DNA of 64,000 nucleotides from Polaromonas sp. (GCA_028292745.1 JAQGLT010000082.1:1-64000); one strand, 5' to 3'; counted from the first letter of the stretch, positions 42,605 through 52,904 are shown. Notes: generated by a model not told the origin, from the letters alone. Translations and numbers: made by a program.

Positions 42605-44533
42605 TCAGGAGCCCAGTGCTTCCCAGCGCTGCAGTGCTTGCGTCAGTTCTTCTTCGATTTTTGTATTGCGTGCCGTAAGTTCTGCTGCCCGCTTGGCATT
42701 GCTGGCATAGAGCGTGCCGTCATACAGTTCCTGCTCAATTGCTTTTTGCTGCGATTCGAGTTGCTGTATCACCGCTGGCAAAGCATCCAACTCACGCTGC
42801 TCCTTGTAGCTAAGCTTCTTTTTTGATAGCTGCTCACGCCCGTCCTTATTGGGCTGGGCACTGTTTTTACCTGCATTTTTAGGGGGAGGCGTAGACGCCG
42901 TGCTTTTTGCGCTGCTGGTAATTTGCGCCGCCCGTTTGGACTGGGTCAGCCAGTCTGTCACGCCACCTTCATATTCGCGCCAGAAGCCTGGGTTTTCCGG
43001 AGTGCCTTCATAAGCGATGGTGCTGGTGACCACGTTGTCGAGAAAACGACGATCGTGGCTGACCAGAAACACCGTGCCTTCATAGTTTTGCAATAGGTCT
43101 TCCAGTAGCTCCAGCGTATCGATATCGAGGTCGTTGGTCGGTTCATCAAGCACCAGTACGTTGGCGGGCCGCGCAAACAGGCGCGCCAGCAGCAAGCGGT
43201 TGCGTTCGCCACCCGACAGCGTCCGCACTGGCGAGTTGGCGCGCGAAGGGGAGAACAAAAAATCGGTCAGGTAGCTCTTGACATGCTTTTTCTGCCCATT
43301 GATTTCGACCCACTCGCTGCCTGGACTGATGAAGTCCTCCAATGTCGCGTCCAGGTCGAGCGAATCGCGCATTTGGTCAAAATAAGCCACCTGCAAATTG
43401 GCCCCCTGACGAATCTTGCCGGGCGGTATGGTGACGTCCGGCTGTAGTTCGCCCAGAATCAGCTTGAGCAGCGTGGTTTTACCTGCGCCATTGGGACCGA
43501 GCAGCCCGATCTTGTCGCCGCGCAGCAGCGTACCGCTGAATTTATTGACGATGATCTTCTCCAGGCCTGGGTGCCCAAAGCTTTTAGATACATCGGTGAG
43601 TTCGGCAACGATCTTGCCGCTTTTGTCGCCGCTCGAAACATCCAGGTTGACCCGGCCCACTGCATCACGCCTGGCCGCGCGGTTTTCCCGCAGAGCTTCC
43701 AGTCGGCCAATGCGGGCGGTACTGCGGGTGCGTCTTGCCTCCACGCCTTTGCGGATCCAAACCTCTTCCTGCGCCAGCAGCTTGTCAGCCTTTGCAAAAA
43801 TAACAGCCTCTTGCGCCATCTGATCTTCCTTTTGGATCAGGTATTGGGCAAAGTTACCGGGATAACTGCGCAGCTTGCCGCGATCCAGTTCGACAATGAC
43901 GGTGGCAACCTGATCCAGAAAGGCCCGATCGTGGGTGATTGTGATGATGCTGCCGTTGAAATTAATGAGTAATTCCTCCAGCCAGGCAATGGAGTCGAGG
44001 TCCAGGTGATTGGTCGGCTCGTCAAGCAGCAGCACATCGGGTTTGGCGACCAGCGCCTGGGCCAGTGCAACACGTTTCTTGGTGCCACCTGAAAGAGAGC
44101 CGACGATGGCGTCCTTGTCCAGGTGCAGGCGGTGCAGCGTTTCTTCTACGCGCTGCTCCCAGTTCCAGCCGTCCAGCGCTTCTATTTCAGATTGAAGCGC
44201 ATCCAGGTCGGTATTTTCATCAGCGGCAAGATAAAGCTCAACGACATGCCGAGTCCTGGCCAAACCGGCACTTGCTGCTATGAAAACCGTAGCGTGCGGG
44301 TCTAGGCTAGGTTCTTGAGGAACATAGGCAATGCGTAGGTTCTGCTGTAACTGCAACGTTCCATCATCTGGTTTTTCAAGGCCCGCAAGGATTTTGAGCA
44401 ATGAGGACTTGCCTGTACCGTTGCGGCCGATTAAACCGATGCGCTGGTTAGTTTCAAGGGAAAAATCTGCATGATCCAGCAGAGCGACATGCCCAAAAGC
44501 GAGTTGGGCGTCCAAAAGAGTGATAAGTGCCAT
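42605..44533 (-). CDS. uup: ABC-F ATPase Uup
   Basis: 642 residues from the ATG at 44533. Two ABC ATPase domains are seen: the first has IGRNGTGKSS, LSGGTKKRVALAQAL and LLLDEPTNHLDLDS, and the second GPNGAGKTTLL, LSGGERNRLLLARL and LVLDEPTNDLDID. They are joined by the linker of the F family. The C-terminal 90 residues (KKKLSYKEQRELDALPAVIQ, then heptad-like ELTQALQRW) form the coiled-coil DNA/RNA-binding extension that defines Uup. ABC-F proteins act on ribosomes or nucleic acids and carry no membrane domain. Uup loss alters transposon excision and branched DNA handling in E. coli. Length is normal and no lesions are seen. Confidence 0.93.
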   Translation of the reverse strand: MALITLLDAQLAFGHVALLDHADFSLETNQRIGLIGRNGTGKSSLLKILAGLEKPDDGTLQLQQNLRIAYVPQEPSLDPHATVFIAASAGLARTRHVVELYLAADENTDLDALQSEIEALDGWNWEQRVEETLHRLHLDKDAIVGSLSGGTKKRVALAQALVAKPDVLLLDEPTNHLDLDSIAWLEELLINFNGSIITITHDRAFLDQVATVIVELDRGKLRSYPGNFAQYLIQKEDQMAQEAVIFAKADKLLAQEEVWIRKGVEARRTRSTARIGRLEALRENRAARRDAVGRVNLDVSSGDKSGKIVAELTDVSKSFGHPGLEKIIVNKFSGTLLRGDKIGLLGPNGAGKTTLLKLILGELQPDVTIPPGKIRQGANLQVAYFDQMRDSLDLDATLEDFISPGSEWVEINGQKKHVKSYLTDFLFSPSRANSPVRTLSGGERNRLLLARLFARPANVLVLDEPTNDLDIDTLELLEDLLQNYEGTVFLVSHDRRFLDNVVTSTIAYEGTPENPGFWREYEGGVTDWLTQSKRAAQITSSAKSTASTPPPKNAGKNSAQPNKDGREQLSKKKLSYKEQRELDALPAVIQQLESQQKAIEQELYDGTLYASNAKRAAELTARNTKIEEELTQALQRWEALGS

Positions 44534-45740
44534 ATATACAGGGATTATCCGGGTACATGAGAGCACGTAATCTTTTTCGAGGATTTAGAAAACGTTACCA
44601 ACCTTTATCTACGGAGGTAAAGCCCGAATATGCCTGGAACCTTGTCGATGGGATGCCGATGGGCCAGCAACTTGAAGGTTTCGCTGCGGCGAGGCGCCAG
44701 TGCAAATGCACGCCAGATGCGCGAGGTGGCACTCCTACGCATGCCCAACTTCCTGGCCAGAGGCATGCGCTAGCAGTTGGCGCTGCGTAGCGTGCGCTCC
44801 CCGCGTGTTGTGATGATCCTCCCCTCAGTCTGCTCGTCCTGAATACTGATATCCAGCGTGCTATGACAACCAAGTTGGTAGTGCCGGGCTCGGCGCAGGC
44901 CAGCACGATGCGCACAAAGCGCCAAACCTTGGGCATTCAACCGCCGGCATGTCCAGCTTTGCAAAATTGCCCGATCAGCAGAGGACAAGATGAGTCCATA
45001 GATTGGCCATGCTCGGCTCCCGCAGCAATAGAGCCAAAAAGTATGCATCTAATGCCTTAGATCAGACAAATCTTTAACGCACACCGCTAAATGTTGCGCT
45101 TTGTGGAAGTACGGCGGGTTTCCTGCGCTTGCAGGTTTCCCGCGAAAGAGACGAATGCGCGTACTCGACCAGATGGGTGTTTTCCTTCGCCAAGGAAATG
45201 CACAGGACTTAATGATGTAATTTCTGGCCTGAAGAATTTACCGGCAAGCGCTTAGCCCTTATTCGACCGGTATTGCAAGCATATTGGACTGCGATTGCTT
45301 TATTTAATCGCTGATCAATGATCACGGCAGTCTTGCTTTTTTCGTCACGATGCCGATTACTCGATCCAACCCACCATTGAAAGTGACTTGTGTTAGGGGG
45401 TCGATTATAGAAGCGCCTGCGCATAACTATGAGCTGCTATTCCGAACATGTGGCACCAGCAAAGCCATATAGTCAATGCTAGTTCCTATCGACGACTTCC
45501 TAATGCGGCGAAATTTTCAGAGTAGGTGACCAGTAAAGCTGTACTCGATGCCCGGAAGTGCGGTGCTTCCAGCAAGCTTGTCGATATGGATCAGCCTTCA
45601 GCTATTAATATGCCGATGGTTTGCACATCGAGGATTGCGTCAACCTAAGGCGTTGAAAGCTAAAAACCAAACGGTTGTATAAACCCGTTGCCATACATCA
45701 GATGAATGTGGCATTCACTTTTAGGGCGACAGCACTGCAT
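44534..45740. other. 1.2 kb without a recognisable gene
   Basis: Lower-GC, frame-poor DNA between uup and the H-NS-like gene. Open frames of 60-113 codons occur on both strands, but none resembles a known protein. Composition and position next to an O-antigen island suggest decayed acquired DNA. Only a GC-rich hairpin at 45114-45143 stands out. Confidence 0.5.
45114..45143. repeat. Compound inverted repeat in the gene-free stretch
   Basis: gcggg...cctgc-gctt-gcagg...cccgc: two 5-base stems stacked with a symmetric ttt/ttt internal loop. No T-run follows. It may be a REP-like element, or the stem of a small RNA. Confidence 0.4.
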
Positions 45741-46100
45741 TTATGCAGTGTCCGTACTTTGGTTTTTAATTAAAAATTCCTGCTTATCACGGCCCGCAGC
45801 CAATTGAGCACTTAGCCAGGCAGGAGATTTTCCGCGGCCCGTCCATGTTTTTCCACTGTCAGGATCCTGGAACTTGGGTGCGACAGCGTTGCGCTTGTCA
45901 CCAGTTACCCGTTTGCTTGAGCCTTTTCCTGAAAAGCCCAGTTCCGAAGCGGTCAAATCATGGTTTTTAATTAATTCCCGTACCGATGCGATAGCTTGGG
46001 TGCGCTCACTCTTGCGTTCCGCATCCTGCTGCTTTCGCAATTCATTCAACTTGGATTCGTATTCGGCGATTTGCTGTTGCAGTTCATTTGTTTTGGTCAT
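45741..46100 (-). CDS. H-NS-like nucleoid protein
   Basis: 119 residues from the ATG at 46100, with aaggaa 10 bases upstream. The N-terminal coiled coil (ELQQQIAEYESKLNELRKQQ, heptads to about residue 50) gives oligomerisation. The C-terminal DNA-binding motif is PDSGKTWTGRGKSPAWL, the W-x-G-R-G-x-x-P-x-W form shared by betaproteobacterial H-NS/BpH3-type proteins. Such proteins coat AT-rich acquired DNA and silence it. Its gene lies beside an AT-rich O-antigen block, so silencing of that block is a plausible role, but a general cellular role is equally possible. Length is typical (about 95-135). Confidence 0.88.
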   Translation of the reverse strand: MTKTNELQQQIAEYESKLNELRKQQDAERKSERTQAIASVRELIKNHDLTASELGFSGKGSSKRVTGDKRNAVAPKFQDPDSGKTWTGRGKSPAWLSAQLAAGRDKQEFLIKNQSTDTA

Positions 46101-46543
46101 GAAAATAAATTCCTTCAAAAAATCAAATGATAATCGACTAATGGTTGTATGTGAATGACGGAATGAATAATATTCAAGGATTTATGGGCGTCAGATGATG
46201 TTCTTGGTTGCACAAGTTTTTAACATGAGAAGATCTGACATGGAAAATGTCATGCTTATTATGAAATTGATCAATTGGTGAAGGGTGTGATTGATCGGTT
46301 TTTCAGGGTTTGTATGAGGTTTGTCAAGTTTGTAATTCCAGGTAAATTTTATTGGATTTTTCTGATGACTAGCCGGCCAGGCCGGCATTTGTGACTTTTA
46401 TCCTGTTTAAGGCGGCCTTGGTACCAGGCGTAATTCCTTGAGCCGCGCGGATATCAGCGTAAAACAACTGGGTAGCTGCTTGAAATGCTGCATTGAGATG
46501 ACGAATACAATGACTGGTTAAGGAATCTAAATGTTGGAAAAAA
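46101..46543. promoter_or_regulatory. AT-rich intergenic region between hns-like and wzz
   Basis: 443 bases without a recognisable gene. It holds the exact 12-base palindrome aattgatcaatt (46265-46276), an inverted repeat tgacat/atgtca at 46236-46252, and a GC-rich gccgg/gccggc hairpin near 46374. It must carry promoters for the divergent H-NS-like gene and the O-antigen genes. No JUMPStart motif was found. Confidence 0.45.
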
Positions 46544-47395
46544 ATGGAAGAGATTAACGCCCCCATCAACAGCAGGGAGAGTGAAGCCGGCTTACTGGAT
46601 GTCTTAGTCACACTGGCTGAAAATGTTAAGTTACTCATTATTGGTCCCTTGCTTATCGGGTTGTGCGCGCTGGGCATTGGTTTTATGCTTCCTGAAACCT
46701 ACCAGAGCGTGGCTGTAGTGCAGGCTGAGCAACCCACGGCCAGTCTAATGACCACTGCAGTGGTTTTGGATCCGGTGATTGCGTCGCTGGGTCTGGCAAA
46801 GGACCGCGCCGTTGAGGAGGCACGCGCAAAGTTGCGCCAGCAAATCAAGACGACTGTTGGGCGAACCGATAAGCTTCTCACATTGAATGTTTCTGCACCG
46901 AGCGCACAAGACTCTCAAATCATTGCCGCTGCGATACTCCGGCAAACTTTCAAGGAAAGTCGCCCCAAGGGTACTGTGCGGTCTCGGCTTGAAACACAGC
47001 TTGCCGAAGCAAGACTACGCTTTAGTAATGCGCAAGATGCTGGCGCAGGGTTGCTCAAACGACTGGAATCTCCTAGTTCCGGAGTTAGCGGTGGATCCGA
47101 ACTGGCGCGAGGGTATGCGGAATTGTTGAGCGCGACGGGAACAGCCCAAAATCAGATCAGCACGCTGGAAGCACAACTGGAAGGCCTTAGCGAGGCACAA
47201 CTCGTTCAGCCCCCCACCCTGCCTCAAAAACCGACGCACCCCAAGAAAGCGCTGATTGCTATTGGCGCTGCGTTGGCCACAGGATTAGCCTTGTTGCTAT
47301 TTGTTTTGGTACGGCAAGCATTACGCAAAACGGCCTTAAACGAAGCCACCACTTCAAAAATAAAACGCATCCGCAGATCACTGGGTTTGAAGTAA
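46544..47395 (+). CDS. Wzz-like polysaccharide chain-length regulator
   Basis: 283 residues. It has two transmembrane segments, near residues 30-50 (LLIIGPLLIGLCALGIGFML) and 230-255 (ALIAIGAALATGLALLLFVL). The periplasmic part is between them, with a coiled stretch rich in L and A. The proline-rich motif QPPTLPQKPTHPKK precedes the second helix, as in Wzz/PCP proteins. It sets the O-antigen chain length by acting on the Wzy polymerase in the inner membrane. There is no C-terminal kinase, so it is the PCP1 (O-antigen) rather than the capsule type. First gene of the O-antigen run. About 100 bases separate it from rmlB. Confidence 0.82.
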   Translation: MEEINAPINSRESEAGLLDVLVTLAENVKLLIIGPLLIGLCALGIGFMLPETYQSVAVVQAEQPTASLMTTAVVLDPVIASLGLAKDRAVEEARAKLRQQIKTTVGRTDKLLTLNVSAPSAQDSQIIAAAILRQTFKESRPKGTVRSRLETQLAEARLRFSNAQDAGAGLLKRLESPSSGVSGGSELARGYAELLSATGTAQNQISTLEAQLEGLSEAQLVQPPTLPQKPTHPKKALIAIGAALATGLALLLFVLVRQALRKTALNEATTSKIKRIRRSLGLK

Positions 47396-47494
47396 ACCAT
47401 TCATGGCCGTTCGTGCTTAGGCGGCAAATAGTGCGCAGGCAGTGTTAATAACCTAATATTCGAGCGCACTGCCGCCCCAATTGAGCAAATAGCT

Positions 47495-48568
47495 ATGACC
47501 ATTCTCATCACCGGCGGAGCCGGCTTCATCGGTGGCAATTTCGTGCTCGACTGGCTGGCACAGTCGAGCGAAGCCGTCATCAACCTGGACAAGCTGACCT
47601 ACGCGGGCAATCTGGAAACGCTCGCTTCGCTGCAGGGCGATGCGCGGCATGTCTTCGTGCGGGGCGACATCGGCGACACTGCGCTGGTCGCCAGTTTGCT
47701 GGCAAAGTACCGGCCACGCGCGGTGCTGAACTTTGCCGCCGAGAGCCACGTGGACCGCTCGATCCACAGCCCCGAGGACTTCATCCAGACCAATATCGTC
47801 GGCACCTTTCGCCTGCTGGAAAGCGTGCGCGCCTATTGGGGTAGTTTGCCCGAAGCAGACCAGGCGGCTTTTCGCTTCCTGCACGTGTCCACTGACGAGG
47901 TCTACGGCTCGCTGGCGGCGGGCGAAGCCGCTTTTACCGAAACCCACCGCTATGAGCCCAACAGCCCGTACTCGGCCAGCAAGGCCGCCAGCGACCACCT
48001 GGTGCGCGCCTACCATCACACCTACGGCCTGCCGGTGCTCACCACCAACTGCTCCAACAACTACGGCCCCCACCATTTCCCCGAAAAGCTCATTCCGCTG
48101 ATGATCGTCAACGCCCTGGCCGGCAAGCCGCTGCCAGTCTACGGCGACGGCATGCAGGTACGCGACTGGCTGTACGTCAAGGACCACTGCAGCGCCATTC
48201 GCCGTGTGTTGGATGCCGGCGCATTGGGCGAGGTGTACAACGTGGGCGGCTGGAACGAAAAGCCCAACATCGAGATTGTCCGCACGGTGTGCGCCCTGCT
48301 CGACGAGCTGCGGCCCAAGCAGGGCGGCGCCAGCTACAGCGCCCAGATCAGCTATGTCAAGGACCGGCCCGGCCACGACCGGCGCTACGCCATCGATGCG
48401 GGCAAGATCGAGCGCGAGCTGGGCTGGCGCCCGGCCGAGACGTTTGACACCGGAATTCGCAAGACCGTGCAGTGGTACCTGGCCCACCCCGAGTGGGTGG
48501 CCCATGTGCAAAGCGGCGCCTACCGCGACTGGGTGAAAACGCAGTACGCGGCAACGGCCCCGGCATGA
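47495..48568 (+). CDS. rmlB: dTDP-glucose 4,6-dehydratase
   Basis: 357 residues of the extended SDR family. The N-terminal [20 protein letters not shown] binds [14 protein letters not shown] contains the T-D-E catalytic triad. [20 protein letters not shown] gives the YxxxK pair, and [18 protein letters not shown] and [16 protein letters not shown] follow, all RmlB hallmarks. It converts dTDP-glucose to the 4-keto-6-deoxy intermediate, shared by rhamnose and amino-sugar branches. GC-rich, unlike genes 5 kb downstream. It overlaps rmlD by four bases (ATGA). Confidence 0.96.
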   Translation: MTILITGGAGFIGGNFVLDWLAQSSEAVINLDKLTYAGNLETLASLQGDARHVFVRGDIGDTALVASLLAKYRPRAVLNFAAESHVDRSIHSPEDFIQTNIVGTFRLLESVRAYWGSLPEADQAAFRFLHVSTDEVYGSLAAGEAAFTETHRYEPNSPYSASKAASDHLVRAYHHTYGLPVLTTNCSNNYGPHHFPEKLIPLMIVNALAGKPLPVYGDGMQVRDWLYVKDHCSAIRRVLDAGALGEVYNVGGWNEKPNIEIVRTVCALLDELRPKQGGASYSAQISYVKDRPGHDRRYAIDAGKIERELGWRPAETFDTGIRKTVQWYLAHPEWVAHVQSGAYRDWVKTQYAATAPA

Positions 48569-49569
48569 AAATCCTGCTGCTCGGCAAGAACGGCCAGCTC
48601 GGCTGGGAACTCCAGCGCAGCCTGGCGCCGCTGGGCGAAGTGGTGGCGCTGGACCGGCACAGCCAGGACCTATGCGGCGACCTGGGCAACCTGCAGGGCC
48701 TGGCTGAAACGGTGCGGTCTCTGCGCCCGAATCTGATCGTCAATGCCGCTGCCCACACGGCGGTGGACAAGGCCGAAAGCGACCCTGAACTCGCCTGCAT
48801 GATCAACGCGCTAGCGCCCGGTGTGCTGGCGCAAGAAGCTGAAAAGTTGGGCGCCTGGCTGGTCCATTACTCGACCGACTACGTGTTTGACGGCAGCGGT
48901 AGCCGGCCTTGGGTTGAAACTGACACGCCTGCACCCTTGGGCGTCTATGGCCAAACCAAGCTGCAAGGCGAACAGTTGATTGCCCGGCACTGCCAGCGCC
49001 ACCTGATTCTGCGCACCAGCTGGGTCTATGCCGCACGCGGCGCCAACTTTGCCACAAGCATGATTCATCAGGCGCAGGAGCAAAAGCGCTTGGTCGTGGT
49101 GGATGACCAGTTTGGCGCGCCTACGGGAGCGGAACTGATTGCCGATGTCACTGCGCATGCCATCCGCCAAGTTATTCGGTGTCCGCAATATGCAGGTCTG
49201 TACCATCTGGCGGCCAGCGGCCAAACCAGTTGGTATGGGTATGCAAAACATGTGTTGGCGCAAGCGGGGGATACGTGTTTAGCTATAAAAAAAATAGCAA
49301 ATGAGATCATGCCCGTGACGACCAGTACTTTTTCGACACGTGCTCGACGTCCACACAATTCGCGCCTGAACACCTCCAAACTGCAAAAGACCTTCGACTT
49401 GATCCTGCCAGCCTGGCAACAGGGCGTGGACCGCATGCTCAACGAGATACTTGCCCCGCACGTGGATGAAAACTTGAACCATCTTTTTAAACTGTGCGGC
49501 ACGCCAAGCCAACTACCCGCTATGGCAGGTTGCCGCAAGCTACCCACTTGCCCCGCCCATCCTGTATGA
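48565..49569 (+). CDS. rmlD: dTDP-4-dehydrorhamnose reductase
   Basis: 334 residues from ATG 48565 ([20 protein letters not shown]). The SDR features are the nucleotide-binding [27 protein letters not shown] and YGQTKLQGE with the YxxxK pair, and the C-terminal [17 protein letters not shown]. It reduces the 4-keto sugar to dTDP-L-rhamnose together with RmlC. Two oddities are visible. A dispersed palindromic repeat (49258-49303) is read through as [12 protein letters not shown] before the conserved C-terminal motif, and it contains an A8 run. After the usual end (MLNEILA) there is an extra tail of about 33 residues ending CPAHPV with no similarity I recognise. The stop overlaps rmlC (ATGA). 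Confidence 0.93.
   Translation: MKILLLGKNGQLGWELQRSLAPLGEVVALDRHSQDLCGDLGNLQGLAETVRSLRPNLIVNAAAHTAVDKAESDPELACMINALAPGVLAQEAEKLGAWLVHYSTDYVFDGSGSRPWVETDTPAPLGVYGQTKLQGEQLIARHCQRHLILRTSWVYAARGANFATSMIHQAQEQKRLVVVDDQFGAPTGAELIADVTAHAIRQVIRCPQYAGLYHLAASGQTSWYGYAKHVLAQAGDTCLAIKKIANEIMPVTTSTFSTRARRPHNSRLNTSKLQKTFDLILPAWQQGVDRMLNEILAPHVDENLNHLFKLCGTPSQLPAMAGCRKLPTCPAHPV
49258..49303 (-). repeat. Palindromic repeat inside rmlD
   Basis: On the minus strand: tttgctattttttttatagct followed in turn by aaacacgtatcccccg. It is the acgcac-tail type with one base changed. It contributes an A8 tract (49287-49294) to the coding strand. Confidence 0.75.
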
Positions 49570-50111
49570 AAGTCATGCCAAGCGCACTGCCGGGCGTGCT
49601 GCTCATTGAGCCGCGAGTTATGACGGACGAGCGCGGTTTTTTTTATGAAAGTTTCCATGCGCAACGTTTTGCTCAATTGACGGGCGTCACGGCCTGCTTT
49701 GTACAAGACAATTTTTCCCGCTCCAGTTGCAATGTGTTGCGCGGCCTGCATTACCAGGTCCAGCATGTTCAGGGCAAACTGGTGCAGGTCATGGCTGGCG
49801 AGATATTTGATGTCGCAGTGGACCTGCGCCAAAGCTCGCCAAATTTTGGCCGCTGGGTGGGCTGTACTTTGTCTGCCGCCAATCGTCAGCAACACTGGAT
49901 TCCACCCGGTTTCGCCCATGGTTTTCTGGTAACCAGTGCCAGCGCCGACGTGCTGTACAAAACTACCGCTTACTATGCTCCTGAGTACGAGCGTTCGATC
50001 CGCTGGGACGATGCGGCCATCAGCATTCCGTGGCCGCTGCAAGGCCAGCCAACCTTGTCGGCTAAAGATACTCGGGCTGAATTGCTGAAAAATGCAGACC
50101 TGTTCTTATAA
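49566..50111 (+). CDS. rmlC: dTDP-4-dehydrorhamnose 3,5-epimerase
   Basis: 181 residues from ATG 49566. The cupin fold shows VLLIEPRVMTDERGFFYESF, QDNFSRSSCNVLRGLHYQ (catalytic histidine in GLHYQ), GEIFDVAVDLR, and WIPPGFAHGFLV with the second catalytic region. It then has the YKTTAYYAPEYERSIRWDD segment. It epimerises C3 and C5 of the 4-keto intermediate. Length is typical (about 180). An 8-T run inside FFYES is due to conserved codons, not to a repeat. It is translationally coupled to rmlD. Confidence 0.95.
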   Translation: MKVMPSALPGVLLIEPRVMTDERGFFYESFHAQRFAQLTGVTACFVQDNFSRSSCNVLRGLHYQVQHVQGKLVQVMAGEIFDVAVDLRQSSPNFGRWVGCTLSAANRQQHWIPPGFAHGFLVTSASADVLYKTTAYYAPEYERSIRWDDAAISIPWPLQGQPTLSAKDTRAELLKNADLFL

Positions 50112-50187
50112 AGATATTCCGTCAATCAAGCGCAACCTGAGTAAATCAGGTCAAAGACAAACACCCACATCACAGGAAGCTCAATAA

Positions 50188-51069
50188 ATGACTCCACGCA
50201 AAGGCATTATTCTTGCGGGCGGTTCTGGTAGCCGGCTTTACCCCATAACCAAAGGCGTGTCCAAGCAGTTGCTGCCTATTTACGACAAGCCTATGGTGTA
50301 CTACCCACTGTCTGTGCTCATGCTTGCCGGTATTCAAGATATCTTGCTGATCAGCACGCCCGAAGATATCGGCGGCTTTGAACGTCTGTTAGGAGACGGT
50401 CGTGAGTTTGGCGTGCGATTGAGTTATGCCGTTCAGCCAAGCCCAGATGGTTTGGCGCAAGCCTTCATCATTGGAGAAGAGTTTATCGGCCAAAGCCATG
50501 TGTGCCTAGTGCTGGGCGACAACATTTTTTATGGCCAAGGTTTTACTCCTTTACTCCGCTCTGCAGCCGCACAGTCAGGCGGTGCCTCCGTGTTTGGCTA
50601 CCAGGTCAAAGACCCCGAGCGTTTTGGCGTGGTCGAGTTTGATGCAAAAAAACGCGCTATTTCTATCGAGGAAAAGCCCACCAAACCCAAGTCGAACTAT
50701 GCGGTAACGGGATTGTATTTTTACGATAACGCCGTGGTGCAAATTGCCAAAAATGTCAAGCCATCGTCCCGTGGCGAGCTTGAAATTACCAGTATCAATC
50801 AAGCCTATCTGGACCGTGGCGACCTGAATGTTGAGTTGCTAGGCCGAGGTTTTGCCTGGTTGGACACGGGGACACACGAAAGTCTGCTGGAAGCCGGTCA
50901 CTTTGTTGAAACTATCGAGAAGCGCCAGGGCTACAAAATCGCCTGCCTTGAGGAAATCGCGTTTCACAACGGCTGGCTGACCAAAGAGGATCTACGTCGC
51001 ATAGGCAAGCAGCAAAGCAAAAACAGTTACGGCCAATATCTTTTATCATTGATTGAAGGTGCCCAGTGA
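50188..51069 (+). CDS. rmlA: Glucose-1-phosphate thymidylyltransferase
   Basis: 293 residues. The N-terminal [20 protein letters not shown] is the nucleotide-binding G-G-x-G-x-R loop. [42 protein letters not shown] and [14 protein letters not shown] are all RmlA signatures. It activates glucose-1-phosphate to dTDP-glucose, the first step for both rhamnose and dTDP-amino-sugar branches, and is feedback-inhibited by dTDP-rhamnose in known homologues. Its end overlaps the GTG of the next gene by four bases, so it is directly coupled to the aminotransferase. Confidence 0.96.
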   Translation: MTPRKGIILAGGSGSRLYPITKGVSKQLLPIYDKPMVYYPLSVLMLAGIQDILLISTPEDIGGFERLLGDGREFGVRLSYAVQPSPDGLAQAFIIGEEFIGQSHVCLVLGDNIFYGQGFTPLLRSAAAQSGGASVFGYQVKDPERFGVVEFDAKKRAISIEEKPTKPKSNYAVTGLYFYDNAVVQIAKNVKPSSRGELEITSINQAYLDRGDLNVELLGRGFAWLDTGTHESLLEAGHFVETIEKRQGYKIACLEEIAFHNGWLTKEDLRRIGKQQSKNSYGQYLLSLIEGAQ

Positions 51070-52181
51070 GCGACAAACCCATCTACGTCACCCAGCCCAC
51101 TCTGCCTCCATTGGAAGAGTTCATTCCGTATTTGCAAAAAATATGGGATAACAAAATCTTGACCAACGGCGGTCCTTTTCACCAGCAGCTTGAAAAAGCC
51201 TTGTGCGATTACCTTGGCGTCAAGCACGTAGCCTTGTTTACCAACGGCACCATCGCACTTGCTACTGCGCTGCAAGCCCTTCGGGTCACCGGCGAGGTCA
51301 TCACCACACCGTATTCCTTTGTGGCTACTGCCCATTCACTGCTGTGGAACGGCATCAAGCCTGTTTTTGTGGATGTCCACCCAAACACGCTGAACCTGGA
51401 CCCTGCCAAAATCGAGGCGGCTATCACCCCATCCACTACGGCCATCATGCCGGTGCACTGTTATGGTCACCCGTGCGACGTGCAGGCCATCCAGAAGATT
51501 GCCGACAATTACAACCTCAAGGTCATTTACGACGCCGCCCATGCCTTTGGCGTGAAGGATGAAGGCGGCAGCGTGCTGCGTCATGGCGACCTCTCGGTGC
51601 TGAGCTTTCATGCCACCAAGGTCTTCAACACCTTTGAAGGTGGAGCCATCATTTGCCCTGACGCGAAAACCAAGCTGCGCATCGACCAATTGAAGAACTT
51701 CGGCTTTGTGGACGAAACCACCGTGGTAGCTCCCGGCATCAATGGCAAGATGAGCGAAATCAACGCCGCCTTTGGCATGCTGCAACTCCGGCATGTTGAC
51801 GCAGCACTGGCTCAGCGTCGAAATGTTGATACCGCCTATCGTAAAGGGTTGTGTGCCGTGCCCGGCATCCACTGCTTGCAAGATGCTGGTGAGCAGGTCG
51901 CCAACTATTCGTATTTCCCCCTTTTGGTGGAAGACGACTACCCGCTCAGCCGTGATGCGCTCTACCAAAAGCTAAAAGAAAACAATATCCATGCGCGCCG
52001 ATACTTTTATCCGCTGATCACTGATTTTCCAATGTACCGGGGCATGCCTTCGGCGCAACGCGAAAATCTGCCCGTTGCTACGGCTGCGGCGCTTAAGGTG
52101 CTTTGCTTGCCGATCTATCCCAACCTGACGCTCGAACATATCAATCTCATCGTCCAAGTTATCACGAAGGTAAGCCAATGA
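51066..52181 (+). CDS. VioA-like DegT/DnrJ/EryC1 sugar aminotransferase
   Basis: 371 residues from a GTG at 51066. This is the fold-type I PLP family of sugar aminotransferases. [47 protein letters not shown] and the PLP lysine in [13 protein letters not shown] are visible, with [12 protein letters not shown] later. The wording of these segments is closest to VioA-type enzymes that put an amino group at C4 of dTDP-4-keto-6-deoxyglucose, but C3 enzymes (FdtB/QdtB) look alike and cannot be excluded. No FdtA/QdtA ketoisomerase is seen in the cluster, which favours C4. It shares its substrate with RmlC, so this is a branch point. The stop overlaps the next start. Confidence 0.85.
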   Translation: MSDKPIYVTQPTLPPLEEFIPYLQKIWDNKILTNGGPFHQQLEKALCDYLGVKHVALFTNGTIALATALQALRVTGEVITTPYSFVATAHSLLWNGIKPVFVDVHPNTLNLDPAKIEAAITPSTTAIMPVHCYGHPCDVQAIQKIADNYNLKVIYDAAHAFGVKDEGGSVLRHGDLSVLSFHATKVFNTFEGGAIICPDAKTKLRIDQLKNFGFVDETTVVAPGINGKMSEINAAFGMLQLRHVDAALAQRRNVDTAYRKGLCAVPGIHCLQDAGEQVANYSYFPLLVEDDYPLSRDALYQKLKENNIHARRYFYPLITDFPMYRGMPSAQRENLPVATAAALKVLCLPIYPNLTLEHINLIVQVITKVSQ

Positions 52182-52873
52182 AGCTGGCAATCATGCAGCC
52201 GTATTTCTTTCCCTATATTGGTTATTTTCAATTGGTGAACGCCGTTGATAAGTTCGTTTTCTACGATGACGTGAACTACATAAAAAGCGGCTGGATCAAT
52301 CGTAATAGATTATTTTTATCAGGCGCGATTAGGTATATCACGGTTCCTCTGAGTGCCGCCAGCTCATTCGAGAAAATTAATCGTACTCGAATTCGTCTTG
52401 GGAATGAATGGGCTAAACAAATGCTTTCAGTCATTCATCAGTCCTACGCAAAGGCGCCTCACTATCAAGCTGTTGCTATGTTGGTTGAAAGCGTCTTGAA
52501 TTCGCATGATGGGTATGTTTCCACGTTGGCTAGAAACAGCGTTATTGCTGTGATGAATTATTTAGAAATAGATAAAGATTTTTGCATTTCATCGACGATA
52601 TATAAAAACCAGGAATTAAGAAGTGTCGATAGGGTAATAGATATCTGCAAACGAGAAAAAGCTAGTCAATACTGGAATCTTCCTGGGGGAAGAGATTTAT
52701 ATCATTTCAATGTTTTTAAGAACGAAGGCATTGATTTGCGATTTGTCGATGTTGAAATAGCCCCTTACTCCCAGATGCATCGTGAATTTCAACCTGGCCT
52801 TTCGATTATAGATATTCTAATGTTTTGTGATAAGTTGAAGATTAGGAAAATGATGGAGCTTCATTCTGAATAA
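52178..52873 (+). CDS. WbqC-like family protein
   Basis: 231 residues from ATG 52178. The family start [20 protein letters not shown] is diagnostic, followed by DKFVFYDDVNYIKSGWINRN and the C-terminal RREFQ-like HREFQPGLSIIDILMF. WbqC-type proteins are common in O-antigen and amino-sugar loci. I know of no settled reaction, and I infer only that it acts on the aminosugar made by the neighbours. The codon use switches here to AT-rich, so the acquired block starts at about this gene. No signal peptide. Confidence 0.82.
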   Translation: MKLAIMQPYFFPYIGYFQLVNAVDKFVFYDDVNYIKSGWINRNRLFLSGAIRYITVPLSAASSFEKINRTRIRLGNEWAKQMLSVIHQSYAKAPHYQAVAMLVESVLNSHDGYVSTLARNSVIAVMNYLEIDKDFCISSTIYKNQELRSVDRVIDICKREKASQYWNLPGGRDLYHFNVFKNEGIDLRFVDVEIAPYSQMHREFQPGLSIIDILMFCDKLKIRKMMELHSE

Positions 52874-52904
52874 TGCTGAAGTTAAATTACAGTCGGATTG
52901 GCTC

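Noticed and set aside
47396-47494. Half-copy of the dispersed repeat before rmlB (aaatagtgcgcaggcag)
   Set aside because: Only one arm and part of the tail can be matched. It was too short to call.
49637-49644. T8 run in rmlC as a phase-variable tract
   Set aside because: It codes the conserved G-F-F-Y-E segment of the family with ordinary Phe codons. There is no excess sequence to slip into.
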